A stretch of 64,000 nucleotides of DNA from Terribacillus halophilus. Lineage in GTDB: Bacteria; Bacillota; Bacilli; Bacillales; Amphibacillaceae. This document shows positions 17,023 through 25,033 of this stretch, one piece after another; within the stretch, counting starts at the first letter, position 1, and each line of letters begins with the position of its first letter. A model generated the notes under the pieces. That model saw only the letters and a program-made list of their open reading frames with translations. It was not told the origin of the DNA and searched no databases. The position numbers were made by a program, and so were the translations under genes. The stretch is from assembly GCF_900101385.1 (NCBI RefSeq), contig NZ_FMZB01000001.1:1-64000 (forward strand), written 5' to 3'.

Positions 17023-18042
17023 ATGAAGGAATACTTTATCGAGAGAATGTACAAAGCATCACAAGGAATGGCAAATGCAGTCCTCGTGACCCTCGGTATT
17101 GGTTTATTGATGGAGACCTTTGGTGAGTTCTTGAACTGGCCCACGATGGTTGCTGTCGGTACAGTCGCAAAAGCATTATTAGCACCAGCTTTAGGAGCGG
17201 GCATCGCTGTTCAGCTGGGTGGAAATACATTGGTTGTCTTCAGTGCAATGATCAGTGCTACAGTAGGCGGCGCTGCAATGACTGTCGGCGATGACGGCTT
17301 ATTGACATCGATGGTATCCGGGCAGCCAATCAGTGCTGTTCTTGCAGCGGTAGTGGCTACCTTTGTCGGAAAGCGGGTAGCAGGTAAAACACCACTCGAT
17401 ATGATGGCCATCCCATTTGCAGCAGTATTTGTCGGGGGGATCGCTGGTGCAGGGCTTGCAGCAGTGACGACGCCGTTATTGACATGGATGAGCGGGCAGA
17501 TTGCCAACTCTGTAACTGGTTCTCCGTTGCTTGCATCCATCGTCATTTCGTTAGTATGGAGCATTCTATTGATGACGCCAGCATCATCTGCAGCATTAGC
17601 AATCGCCTTGCAGCTGGATCCGGTATCCAGTGCTGCAGCATTGATCGGCTGTACCGCCCAATTTATCGGATTCACATTCATGAGTATCCGCCAAAACGAT
17701 CTGGGTGGTTTCCTGGCACAGTTTGTCATTACACCGAAAGTACAGTTTCCTAACTTGATCAAGAACCCAGCACTTGTCATCCCGCCATTTGTCGCTGCAG
17801 TCGTATGTGCGCCGATAGCGACAGTTTTACTCGGATTTACGACGTCCTATGAACTGGCAGGATTGGGTCTGAATTCATTCATCGCACCACTTAATATATT
17901 GGCAAGCCAAGGCATGGAAGCCTTCTTGATCTATTTGGCAACAGGCGTAATTCTGCCGCTGATCATCTCGCTTGGGCTTTATCATGTAATCAAATCAATC
18001 GGATGGGCAAAGGTCGGCGACCTGCGCATGGAAATCCAATAA
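17023..18042 (+). CDS. Orphan PTS EIIC-type membrane protein (PTS_EIIC_2)
   Basis: A 339-residue membrane protein with about nine helices, matching the PTS EIIC_2 family: IGLLMETFGEFLNWP, ALGAGIAVQLGGNTLVVFSAMISATVGGAA, TPKVQFPNLIKNPALVIPPF. In the PTS, EIIC subunits carry sugar across the membrane while EIIB phosphorylates it. No EIIA or EIIB gene is near, so this is an orphan: it may share partners or act outside classical PTS transport (inference). GAGAGGGAG precedes ATG 17023. It is followed by a strong terminator and has two inverted repeats in its leader. Substrate unknown. Confidence 0.85.
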   Translation: MKEYFIERMYKASQGMANAVLVTLGIGLLMETFGEFLNWPTMVAVGTVAKALLAPALGAGIAVQLGGNTLVVFSAMISATVGGAAMTVGDDGLLTSMVSGQPISAVLAAVVATFVGKRVAGKTPLDMMAIPFAAVFVGGIAGAGLAAVTTPLLTWMSGQIANSVTGSPLLASIVISLVWSILLMTPASSAALAIALQLDPVSSAAALIGCTAQFIGFTFMSIRQNDLGGFLAQFVITPKVQFPNLIKNPALVIPPFVAAVVCAPIATVLLGFTTSYELAGLGLNSFIAPLNILASQGMEAFLIYLATGVILPLIISLGLYHVIKSIGWAKVGDLRMEIQ

Positions 18043-18048
18043 TCAGAG

Positions 18049-18075
18049 CCGCAGCTATGAAGCTGCGGTTTTTTT
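18049..18075 (+). terminator. Terminator after the PTS EIIC gene
   Basis: CCGCAGCT, ATGA, AGCTGCGG, then seven T. Confidence 0.9.
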
Positions 18076-18141
18076 CATGCAGATTTAAATAATATTGCTA
18101 TACTGAAGGGAGATACAAAATAAGAAAGAAGGACAGTCTTC

Positions 18142-19089
18142 ATGAATCATCTGAATCGTGTGCTCGCACGATATATGCCTTTTTTGACTCCGCTTAGCGT
18201 AGTGGCAGGTATTCTCTTCGCTGACTTCCTGCATCATGGAGAATCAATGGTACCTTGGATATTTGCAATCATGACATTTGCCGGAAGCTTATCCGCTAAT
18301 TTCAGCAGCCTGCTGCATGCAGTTAAAAAACCTGGACCGATGCTGCTTGCCTTTGCTGTTCTTCATTTCATCATGCCTTTACTCGCTTTTGGACTCGGTC
18401 ACCTTTTCTTCCCTGGAGATTTGTATACAATTACAGGTTTTGTACTGTTGACAGCCATACCAACGGGCATCACCGCATTTGTTTGGGTTGCAATGCAGGA
18501 AGGGGATATCGGACTTACTTTATCGACCATCTTGATTGGGACCTTGATTTCACCTATATTAGTACCGCTCGTTTTGCATGTCCTTGTTGGCGGTGATGTG
18601 CAGCTTGAGGTACTACCGATGATGCAGGGCTTGCTATGGATGATTGTCATTCCTTCCATCACAGGCATGCTTGTCAATCAACTTTGTAGCAATCGTCTCA
18701 CAAGCACATTAAGTACAAATTTGGCCCCATTCTCAAAAATGGGCCTTATAGCTGTCGTGTCCATTAATGCCTCTGTAGTGGCTCCTCAACTGAAAGGGAT
18801 GGATCTGACTGTCATGGGAATTGTGCTACTCGTTTTTTGTTTATCTGCTGGCGGTTATTTGTTGAGCTGGTTTCTTGGGAAGTTATTTCGTTATGGGAGA
18901 AGGGAAATTGTCAGCGTTACCTTCATAGGGGGAATGCGGAATATCAGTGCTGGTGTGGTGCTTGCCGTGAGCTTTTTTCCGTCTCCTGTTGCCATACCAG
19001 TCGTGATCGGAATGCTATTCCAGCAAGTGTTGGCAGCGGTTTTTTCCAACCTGCTGAAGAAATATGAACAACAGCAAGCTGCTGCTTGA
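18142..19089 (+). CDS. Bile acid:sodium symporter (BASS) family transporter
   Basis: A 315-residue protein with about ten helices. Conserved BASS elements include VLLTAIPTGITAFVWVAMQEGDIGLTLSTILIGTLISPILVPL (about 95-140) and FIGGMRNISAGVVLAVSFFP (about 255-275). Bacterial members carry organic anions such as keto acids or pantothenate precursors with Na+. The substrate cannot be assigned here; YocS is the likely B. subtilis counterpart. It is monocistronic, has AAGAAGGACAGTCTTC before the ATG (a weak ribosome site) and ends at a strong terminator. Confidence 0.85.
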   Translation: MNHLNRVLARYMPFLTPLSVVAGILFADFLHHGESMVPWIFAIMTFAGSLSANFSSLLHAVKKPGPMLLAFAVLHFIMPLLAFGLGHLFFPGDLYTITGFVLLTAIPTGITAFVWVAMQEGDIGLTLSTILIGTLISPILVPLVLHVLVGGDVQLEVLPMMQGLLWMIVIPSITGMLVNQLCSNRLTSTLSTNLAPFSKMGLIAVVSINASVVAPQLKGMDLTVMGIVLLVFCLSAGGYLLSWFLGKLFRYGRREIVSVTFIGGMRNISAGVVLAVSFFPSPVAIPVVIGMLFQQVLAAVFSNLLKKYEQQQAAA

Positions 19090-19091
19090 AA

Positions 19092-19120
19092 GAAAACCGT
19101 CTGCGCGGTTTTCTTTTTTT
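19092..19120 (+). terminator. Terminator after the BASS transporter gene
   Basis: GAAAACCG, six-base loop, CGGTTTTC, then seven T. Confidence 0.9.
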
Positions 19121-19197
19121 ATTTCTGGTTTCTTTATCCATGTTTACTATTTAATCTTTAAGGTAATGGCTCTACATGATAGAGAAAGGGGATGCTT

Positions 19198-19941
19198 ATG
19201 TGGGAAGCGATTCTTTGGGGAGCCATTGCAGGTTCTGCTAGTTTGATTGGTGCTGCTTTACTTATGCTTGTCCCAGTGAAAAAACGAATTATCGGATTTA
19301 TCATGGCTCTGGGTACAGGAGCGCTGATTGGTTCCACCTCTTATGAATTATTGGAGGAAGCGTATGAGCTCAGTGGGGGCTTGCAAGAAGAGGCGATAGG
19401 TTTTCTCGGAGGGGCAATGATCTTCACTATACTGGATATAGTCATTTCACGAAGCGGCGGGAAGAATCGCAAGCGAACTCGTTTGCATGAGACGCACAAT
19501 AAAGAGGAGAAAGGTTCAGGTTTGGCGATTTTTGCAGGGACAGTGATGGATGCCATCCCGGAATCGGCCATGATCGGACTAAGCCTGGCAAGCGGAGGAG
19601 GTGCCAGTACAGCATTGATTGTTTCAATTTTCATCAGTAATTTTCCAGAAGGTCTTTCCAGCACATCCGGTATGCAAAGCAGCGGATATTCGCGAAAACG
19701 AATCCTGATCATGTGGTTGGCAGTAATGATAATATCAGCACTTAGCGCATTGGTTGGAGCTGTATTGCTGCAGGATACCAGCGCCAGTACGAGAGCAATC
19801 CTCAATTCATTTGCAGGAGGAGCGATCATTGCAATGGTTGCATCGACGATGGCACCAGAAGCATATGAAGAGGGAGGTCCAGTTGTAGGAATTGTGACAG
19901 CACTGGGTATGTTTATAGCCTTTTCTCTGGCGCATGTTTAA
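19198..19941 (+). CDS. ZIP family divalent metal transporter
   Basis: A 247-residue membrane protein with about seven or eight helices and a short charged loop (RSGGKNRKRTRLHETHNKEEKG) at about residues 80-101 in place of the usual His-rich loop. The ZIP helix motifs are present as DAIPESAMIG (residues about 118-127) and NFPEGLSST (about 147-155), the second being the typical metal-binding NxPEG. It probably imports zinc or another divalent metal. ATG 19198 is chosen because AAAGGGG is seven bases upstream; the ATG at 19192 has no room for one. Confidence 0.85.
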   Translation: MWEAILWGAIAGSASLIGAALLMLVPVKKRIIGFIMALGTGALIGSTSYELLEEAYELSGGLQEEAIGFLGGAMIFTILDIVISRSGGKNRKRTRLHETHNKEEKGSGLAIFAGTVMDAIPESAMIGLSLASGGGASTALIVSIFISNFPEGLSSTSGMQSSGYSRKRILIMWLAVMIISALSALVGAVLLQDTSASTRAILNSFAGGAIIAMVASTMAPEAYEEGGPVVGIVTALGMFIAFSLAHV

Positions 19942-19990
19942 GGCGTGTTTATGAGGGGGATATAAAAGCGAAAGAATGGAGGCGTTTCAG

Positions 19991-20101
19991 TTGAAAAATC
20001 TTGTTCGAAAAGTGATTAAGTACGGACCTATCGTCTATCCAATCGTCAAAAAGATAATCAATAAAAGAAAAGCCAAACGTTCCGGGAGGACTTCGTATTA
20101 A
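19991..20101 (+). CDS. Very small basic protein (36 residues), unknown
   Basis: TTG start at 19991 with a good GGAGG eight bases upstream; 36 residues, beginning MKNLVRKVIKYGPIVYPIVKK and ending in a Lys/Arg-rich tail. A hydrophobic YGPIVYPIV centre is flanked by basic residues, giving an amphipathic membrane-surface peptide appearance. The ribosome site, stop and terminator immediately after (20105-20133) support a real gene. It resembles short conserved proteins of Bacillaceae that I recall without a function. It is 50 bases after the ZIP transporter and may share its transcript. Confidence 0.65.
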   Translation: MKNLVRKVIKYGPIVYPIVKKIINKRKAKRSGRTSY

Positions 20102-20133
20102 AAAAACGTGAGAGCAAATGCCCTCACGTTTTT
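20102..20133. terminator. Bidirectional terminator between the 36-residue gene and ugpB
   Basis: AAAAACGTGAG pairs with CTCACGTTTTT around a 10-base loop; A/T runs serve both strands. Confidence 0.85.
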
Positions 20134-20136
20134 CCG

Positions 20137-21465
20137 TTATCTGCTTCGGCTGCCTTTTTCGAGTACGGTATCCACTTCAACTGCAGCTTTATCCAGCGCA
20201 GCTTGCGGATCTTCGCCTTGATAAAGGCTTTCCATGCCTGTTACAATTTGCTGACGTGCTTCAGGGAAGATGGAAATCAAAGCTCCTTGCGTGGCTGTGC
20301 TCGGAATCGTGTCATGAAGCTGATCCACGGTCACTTTCAGTTGCGGATACTTCTCCCATTCCTGTTTGACGATATCTTCTTCATAAGCAGCTGGATTGAT
20401 AGCGAAGTAACCGGATTCAACATGCCATTTAGCCTGTACTTCCGCTGTGGATAGATATTTCATGAAGTCCCAGGCAGCTTGCTGCTGATTTTCATCAATA
20501 TCCTTTGCCATCCAGAGGGAAGCACCGCCAATGATGACACCTTGCGGATCGACATCGTCAGGGTGGGGCAGATAGGCAACACCAACTTCGAAATCAGCAT
20601 TATCCACAAGCCCTTTGATACCCGCAGAAGAATCAAGCATCATAGCCATCGTGCCGGTTTGGAAGGAGGCACGCATATCATCCCAGTTCTGACCGCTATT
20701 ATAGTATGTTCCGGCTTCGTACATCTCGCTGATTAATTCAAAAACCTTCTGCCCTTTTTCGTCATTGAACGCCGCTTTCGTTGCGTCCCCTTCGCGTCCA
20801 TTTTCATTGTTGACGTACATACCGCCTTGCGTTGCAAGCAATTCCTCGAAGAACCATCCATAGTTTAAAATGGAAAGACCATATTGCGTTGTTTTATCGC
20901 CTTCTTTGACGGTCAATTTTTCGGCAGCTTCCTTCAATTCGGTGTATGTGCGAGGCGCTTTCTCCGGATCCAGGCCTGCTTCCTTGAACGCATCTTTATT
21001 GTAAACAAGGACAGGAGTGGAGGAGTTGAAAGGCATGGAATACTGCTCGCCGTCGACTTGATAATAAGAAGAGATATTTTCTTCCCATTGGGAGGTATCA
21101 TAGTTCTCTTCATCGATGAATTTCTGGACAGGCTGGATGTTCCCGCTGTCAATCATCTGTTTAGTCCCGGCTTCGAATATCTGGGTGACTGCCGGGGCAT
21201 CGGCAGTACCGGCAACTGTTTTCAATTTCGTCAGTGATTCCTCATAAGAGCCTTGATAAACTGGTTCGACGGTATATTTATCCTGCGAGCTGTTGTATTC
21301 ATCCACGATTTCATTGACGCTTGCTTCCAATTCACCGCCCATGGCATGCCAGAAGATGATTTCGGTCTTGCCGCCCTCCGTCGTACCGCTTGCGGAATCA
21401 GTACCAGAACAAGCAGCGAGGAATAGTACAAACAAAACAGATAAACCAGCTAATAGTCTTTTCAT
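20137..21465 (-). CDS. ugpB: Glycerol-3-phosphate ABC importer, substrate-binding lipoprotein
   Basis: A 442-residue lipoprotein: signal peptide MKRLLAGLSVLFVLFLAAC, then the UgpB-type fold (IIFWHAMGGELEASVNEIVDEYN, PVYQGSYEESLTKL, APAVTQIFEAGTKQMIDSG). These segments match the known E. coli UgpB pattern of FWH...GELG, PVYKGNYE and QVYEVGT, so sn-glycerol-3-phosphate or glycerophosphocholine is the probable ligand. ATG 21465 follows GAAAGAGG and begins the signal peptide. Last gene of ugpCAEB; the stop sits beside a bidirectional terminator. Confidence 0.9.
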   Translation of the reverse strand: MKRLLAGLSVLFVLFLAACSGTDSASGTTEGGKTEIIFWHAMGGELEASVNEIVDEYNSSQDKYTVEPVYQGSYEESLTKLKTVAGTADAPAVTQIFEAGTKQMIDSGNIQPVQKFIDEENYDTSQWEENISSYYQVDGEQYSMPFNSSTPVLVYNKDAFKEAGLDPEKAPRTYTELKEAAEKLTVKEGDKTTQYGLSILNYGWFFEELLATQGGMYVNNENGREGDATKAAFNDEKGQKVFELISEMYEAGTYYNSGQNWDDMRASFQTGTMAMMLDSSAGIKGLVDNADFEVGVAYLPHPDDVDPQGVIIGGASLWMAKDIDENQQQAAWDFMKYLSTAEVQAKWHVESGYFAINPAAYEEDIVKQEWEKYPQLKVTVDQLHDTIPSTATQGALISIFPEARQQIVTGMESLYQGEDPQAALDKAAVEVDTVLEKGSRSR

Positions 21466-21484
21466 TATACAACCTCTTTCGTTT

Positions 21485-22297
21485 TTATTTGATTGCACCT
21501 TGCGTCAGACCTTTTTGCAGTTTCTTCTGTCCGGCGAATAACAGCAGGAGAGTAGGAAGGATCACGATGACAACGCCAGCCATCACTATCCCCCAATCAG
21601 ACGCTATTTCCTGTGTCTGCAGCTGTTTGAGGCCGATTTGGACAGTTCTTGCTGATTCTGTATTTGTGACTAAGAGCGGCCAGAGATACATGTTCCAGTT
21701 TGTGAGAAAGCTGTAAATACCTAATGTGATCAAGCTGGACCTGCTGACCGGCAGGATGACATTCCAGAAAAAACGGAACCTGGAGATTCCGGCAACTTGG
21801 GAAGCCTCATATAGTTCCTTTGGAATTGTCTTGAAATGCTGGCGCAATAGGAAGGTTCCGAATGCCAAAGCAAAGAAAGGAACCGTCAAACCAATATAGC
21901 TGTTTGTCCAGCCAAGATTTTGTACGGTCATGAAATTCGGTACCATTGTCGCTTCCCATGGAATCATCATCGTGGAGATGAACAGGAAGAACAGAAAGTC
22001 CCTGCCTTTGAATTTCATGAAAACAAAAGCGAATGCTGCCAAGCTGCTTACGAGGAGCTGGCCAACCATGACAATGGCTGAAGTGGCAAAACTGTTGACC
22101 AGATAGGTGAGCAAGGGTACCTTTTGAAACACTTCCACGTAGTTATCCAATGATAGGCTGCTAGGGAGCAGCTGACCGCCCAATACTTCCCCGCCTTCCA
22201 TAAAGGAAATGCTGAAAGCGTAGAAAATCGGAAACATCATGAAAGCCGCGCAGACGACAAGGACGGTATACAGACTGATGCGTTTTGCAAGGATCAT
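21485..22297 (-). CDS. ugpE: Glycerol-3-phosphate ABC importer permease
   Basis: A 270-residue permease with six helices; EAA loop ELYEASQVAGISRFRFFWNVILPVSRSSL near residues 160-190. MalG-class subunit of carbohydrate importers. Its ATG overlaps the stop of ugpA by four bases (ATGA), implying translational coupling. It is paired with UgpA and energised by the UgpC-type ATPase at the operon start. Confidence 0.9.
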   Translation of the reverse strand: MILAKRISLYTVLVVCAAFMMFPIFYAFSISFMEGGEVLGGQLLPSSLSLDNYVEVFQKVPLLTYLVNSFATSAIVMVGQLLVSSLAAFAFVFMKFKGRDFLFFLFISTMMIPWEATMVPNFMTVQNLGWTNSYIGLTVPFFALAFGTFLLRQHFKTIPKELYEASQVAGISRFRFFWNVILPVSRSSLITLGIYSFLTNWNMYLWPLLVTNTESARTVQIGLKQLQTQEIASDWGIVMAGVVIVILPTLLLLFAGQKKLQKGLTQGAIK

Positions 22298-23217
22298 TGA
22301 TAGTGTACCTTCCTTTCGCCCAGTTTGAATTGCAGTATTGTCAGCAGCAGGACGCAGAAGAACAGGATGACTGCCTGCGCACTCGCTGCACCGACATCAT
22401 TGTTGATGAATGCATCCTTATAGATTGAATAGACAACAACATTCGTTGATTCAACTGGTCCGCCCTTGGTAAGGATATCGATTTGCCCGAACGTCTGAAA
22501 TGCATTGATGAGGGATACCGTCACAATGAAAAACAGCGTCGGGGATAGCATCGGCAGTGTAATTCGGCGGAGCTGATAAAAATAGCTTACACCAGCGACT
22601 TTTGCATTCTCATAGAGATGTGTATCGATGTTCTGTAAACCGCCAAGTATGATCAGATAAGCGAATCCAGTATTCATCCAGATCGTCGATAAGGACACAG
22701 CCAGCAAAGCATAATCCGGGTCCTGGAGCCACTGGATCGCGGGAAATCCAAGCAACTCGGCAACCCTGCTGAATACACCGATGGACGGGTTGTACATGAA
22801 CATCCAAATGACGCTGGATGCTGCAACGCTCATTCCCATCGTCGAGGAAAAAAGTGTTCTAAAGATGCCGATACCTTTCATTTTTTCATTCGTCAGCAAT
22901 GCCAAAAACAGTGCCAGCAGAATTCCGGCAGGTACGGTGTACAGGACGAAAAGGATGGTTGCCTTGACGCTGCTTTTGAAACTGTCGGAGCCAAGGATAT
23001 ACTGATAATTCTCAAGACCGACAAATTCAAATGGACCCATCTGGTCTGCCAGGAAGAAGCTCAAATAAATACTTCGGAACATCGGGTAGAAAACGAATAC
23101 ACCGAATAGGATGATGGACGGGAGCAGATAAAGCCAGCCTTCCAGGAAGGCGAAAGGGTTCCGTTTGGGACGATTTTCTTGGGAATGAACGGGCTGCAAG
23201 TCCCGCGCTGCGTTCAT
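22294..23217 (-). CDS. ugpA: Glycerol-3-phosphate ABC importer permease
   Basis: A 307-residue MalF-class permease: cytoplasmic N-terminus of about 25 residues rich in basic residues, then six helices and the EAA-type loop HLYENAKVAGVSYFYQLRRITLPMLSPT near 205-232. It starts four bases inside the end of the ATPase gene (ATGA overlap) with GAGGTG upstream and overlaps ugpE at its own end, so the three genes form a tightly coupled operon. Confidence 0.9.
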   Translation of the reverse strand: MNAARDLQPVHSQENRPKRNPFAFLEGWLYLLPSIILFGVFVFYPMFRSIYLSFFLADQMGPFEFVGLENYQYILGSDSFKSSVKATILFVLYTVPAGILLALFLALLTNEKMKGIGIFRTLFSSTMGMSVAASSVIWMFMYNPSIGVFSRVAELLGFPAIQWLQDPDYALLAVSLSTIWMNTGFAYLIILGGLQNIDTHLYENAKVAGVSYFYQLRRITLPMLSPTLFFIVTVSLINAFQTFGQIDILTKGGPVESTNVVVYSIYKDAFINNDVGAASAQAVILFFCVLLLTILQFKLGERKVHYQ

Positions 23218-24338
23218 CTGAGCACCTCTCGTGCTGCTTGCTTTGGCTGCCCATCATTGGCTGCCCATAGGATCCGGCCATTGTCCTTTGAAAATAGATG
23301 GATAGTGTCCAAGTCAAAGCGGACAGGAATCCGGTCTCCGACAGAAAACTGCCATTGTCCATTCCACCTGGCGATCCATTGTTCTTTGGTGTTATCCAGC
23401 GTGAATGTCAAGAGTGTTTCTGTGCCGAGAACCTCGGTATTGACGATCTCTGCTACGGCATCTGCTTGTTCCGGGGCAGAAAACAGAATGTGCTCCGGTC
23501 GTATTCCAATTTGGACATTTTTGTTCGCGGTCTTTAGATTGCCTTTCATTGGATTCGACAAGATGCAGTGCGGAGACAGCTTGATCCCATTTGGTGATAC
23601 ATCTGCTTCCATTACATTCATGGCAGGCGAGCCGATGAATGTGGCGACGAATGTATTGGCAGGATGATTGTAGATATCGAGCGGTTTGCCGATTTGCATC
23701 GATTCCCCATCATGGAGGATCATCATCCTGTCTGCCATCGTCATCGCTTCTGTCTGATCATGTGTGACATAAATCATCGTGATCCCCAATTTTCGTTGTA
23801 TTTGTCTGATTTCCGAGCGCATCCGGGTGCGCAGTTTTGCATCGAGATTGGATAAAGGCTCGTCCATCAGACAAAGAGGGGATTGGGTCACAATGGCCCT
23901 GGCTAATGCGACCCGTTGTCGCTGCCCGCCGGATAATTCGCGCGGTTTTCGTTTTAAATAATCCGACAAGCCGAGCATATCCGCCGCTTCCAGACAGCGG
24001 CGCTTTTGTTCCTCGCGTGAAATCTTCTTTGTATGTAAGCCGAAAGTGATATTTTGTTCCACATTCAAGTGTGGGTAAAGTGCATAATTCTGGAAAACCA
24101 TCGATAAATCCCGTTTATTCGGAGGTGCATCATTCATCCGTTTGCCATTTACGAATAAGTCTCCGCCGCTAATCTGTTCCAAGCCGGCTATCATTCGTAA
24201 GATCGTGCTCTTCCCGCAGCCGGAAGGACCGACAAGGACGAAGAATTCTCCTTGCTGCAGCTGCAAATCGACTTGATTGATTACATTTTTTTTGCCATCG
24301 TATGACTTCTTCAATCCCGCCAGCTCTACATGTGTCAT
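23214..24338 (-). CDS. ugpC: Glycerol-3-phosphate ABC importer ATP-binding protein
   Basis: A 374-residue ATPase of the MalK/UgpC class: Walker [10 protein letters not shown] (about 37-45), Q-loop QNYALYP, signature [15 protein letters not shown] (about 133-147), Walker [17 protein letters not shown]-loop THDQTEA, then a C-terminal TOBE-type domain (IGIRPEHI). AAGGAG precedes the ATG. First gene of ugpCAEB. A second ATPase of the same class and equal length is encoded at 40768-41892. Confidence 0.9.
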   Translation of the reverse strand: MTHVELAGLKKSYDGKKNVINQVDLQLQQGEFFVLVGPSGCGKSTILRMIAGLEQISGGDLFVNGKRMNDAPPNKRDLSMVFQNYALYPHLNVEQNITFGLHTKKISREEQKRRCLEAADMLGLSDYLKRKPRELSGGQRQRVALARAIVTQSPLCLMDEPLSNLDAKLRTRMRSEIRQIQRKLGITMIYVTHDQTEAMTMADRMMILHDGESMQIGKPLDIYNHPANTFVATFIGSPAMNVMEADVSPNGIKLSPHCILSNPMKGNLKTANKNVQIGIRPEHILFSAPEQADAVAEIVNTEVLGTETLLTFTLDNTKEQWIARWNGQWQFSVGDRIPVRFDLDTIHLFSKDNGRILWAANDGQPKQAAREVLR

Positions 24339-24407
24339 AATCTGCTCCTTTCTGGAAATTCCCCTATACTATAACGAGTGAAAATTGAGCTATTGTGAAG
24401 CAGGTAT

Positions 24408-24422
24408 AAAAAAGCGTTTACA
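24408..24422. promoter_or_regulatory. Possible cre half-site upstream of the ugp operon
   Basis: AAAAAGCGTTTACA matches the CcpA cre consensus in all positions except the first two. It is about 75 bases before the ugpC start. Moderate evidence only. Confidence 0.35.
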
Positions 24423-24474
24423 CTAAGGCGGCAACTGAGCTTTGTTTTTACAAAGTTCATACAATCCCGCAATG

Positions 24475-24510
24475 AAAAAAGGACTTGCAGGTCATATGAC
24501 CTGCAAGTCC
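24475..24510 (-). terminator. Terminator of the glsB-like gene (perfect 30-base palindrome)
   Basis: Bases 24481-24510 form a perfect palindrome (GGACTTGCAGGTCAT and its complement). Six A on the left act as a U-tract for the minus strand, ending the GlsB/YeaQ transcript. Confidence 0.85.
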
Positions 24511-24522
24511 TGTTATGCTCTG

Positions 24523-24774
24523 TTACTTTTTGCGCAGTCCGCGTAAAATGATGCTCAATACGAATACGACGATAATGGCACCGATCAGGGCAGGGATGAT
24601 TGCCATACCAGCTATATCGGGACCAAGGTCGTTGAAGATCAGTCCGCCCAGCCATGAGCCGACAATCCCGGCAATGATATTTCCGATGATGCCTCCGGGA
24701 ACGTCACGCCCAAGGATCAAACCAGCGAGCCAGCCGATGATACCGCCGACGATAAGATATAAGATGAAACTCAT
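24523..24774 (-). CDS. GlsB/YeaQ/YmgE family stress-response membrane protein
   Basis: An 83-residue protein made of three hydrophobic helices: FILYLIVGGIIGWLAGLILG, IIGNIIAGIVGSWLGGLIF and MAIIPALIGAIIVVFVLSIIL, with the Gly-rich spacing typical of the transglycosylase-associated GlsB/YeaQ family. GGAGG lies before ATG 24774. These small proteins are induced by general stress in several Firmicutes; molecular role unknown. A SigB-like promoter is at 24824-24849 and a perfect terminator follows. Confidence 0.88.
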   Translation of the reverse strand: MSFILYLIVGGIIGWLAGLILGRDVPGGIIGNIIAGIVGSWLGGLIFNDLGPDIAGMAIIPALIGAIIVVFVLSIILRGLRKK

Positions 24775-24823
24775 GATAACTACCTCCAAAAAGTGATGTA
24801 TTAATCTGTTTTATAGTAGTAGC

Positions 24824-24849
24824 ATTCCCGAACAATGCAGACTGCAAAC
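24824..24849 (-). promoter_or_regulatory. SigB-like promoter of the glsB-like gene
   Basis: On the minus strand GTTTGC, 14 bases, GGGAAT, close to the SigB consensus GTTTAA-N12-15-GGGTAT. It fits a general-stress membrane protein. Confidence 0.5.
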
Positions 24850-25033
24850 GTCGTCTGTATGTTTACACGTTCTTAAGATAAGCTGCATCATTCTACACAG
24901 CAGCTCAACATCCACTTAATAAAAAGTCTTTATGCTAAAACTACAAGAAAATAAATGATGATCACTGTCCAAAGTTCGAAGATTACAATCGTACAAAGAT
25001 TACAATCCAGATAACCCCAGGGAGATGATCCGA

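Noticed and set aside
24978-25016. Direct repeat AAGATTACAATC (two copies) before the GDPD gene
   Set aside because: Too short and only two copies; no regulator known to me fits.
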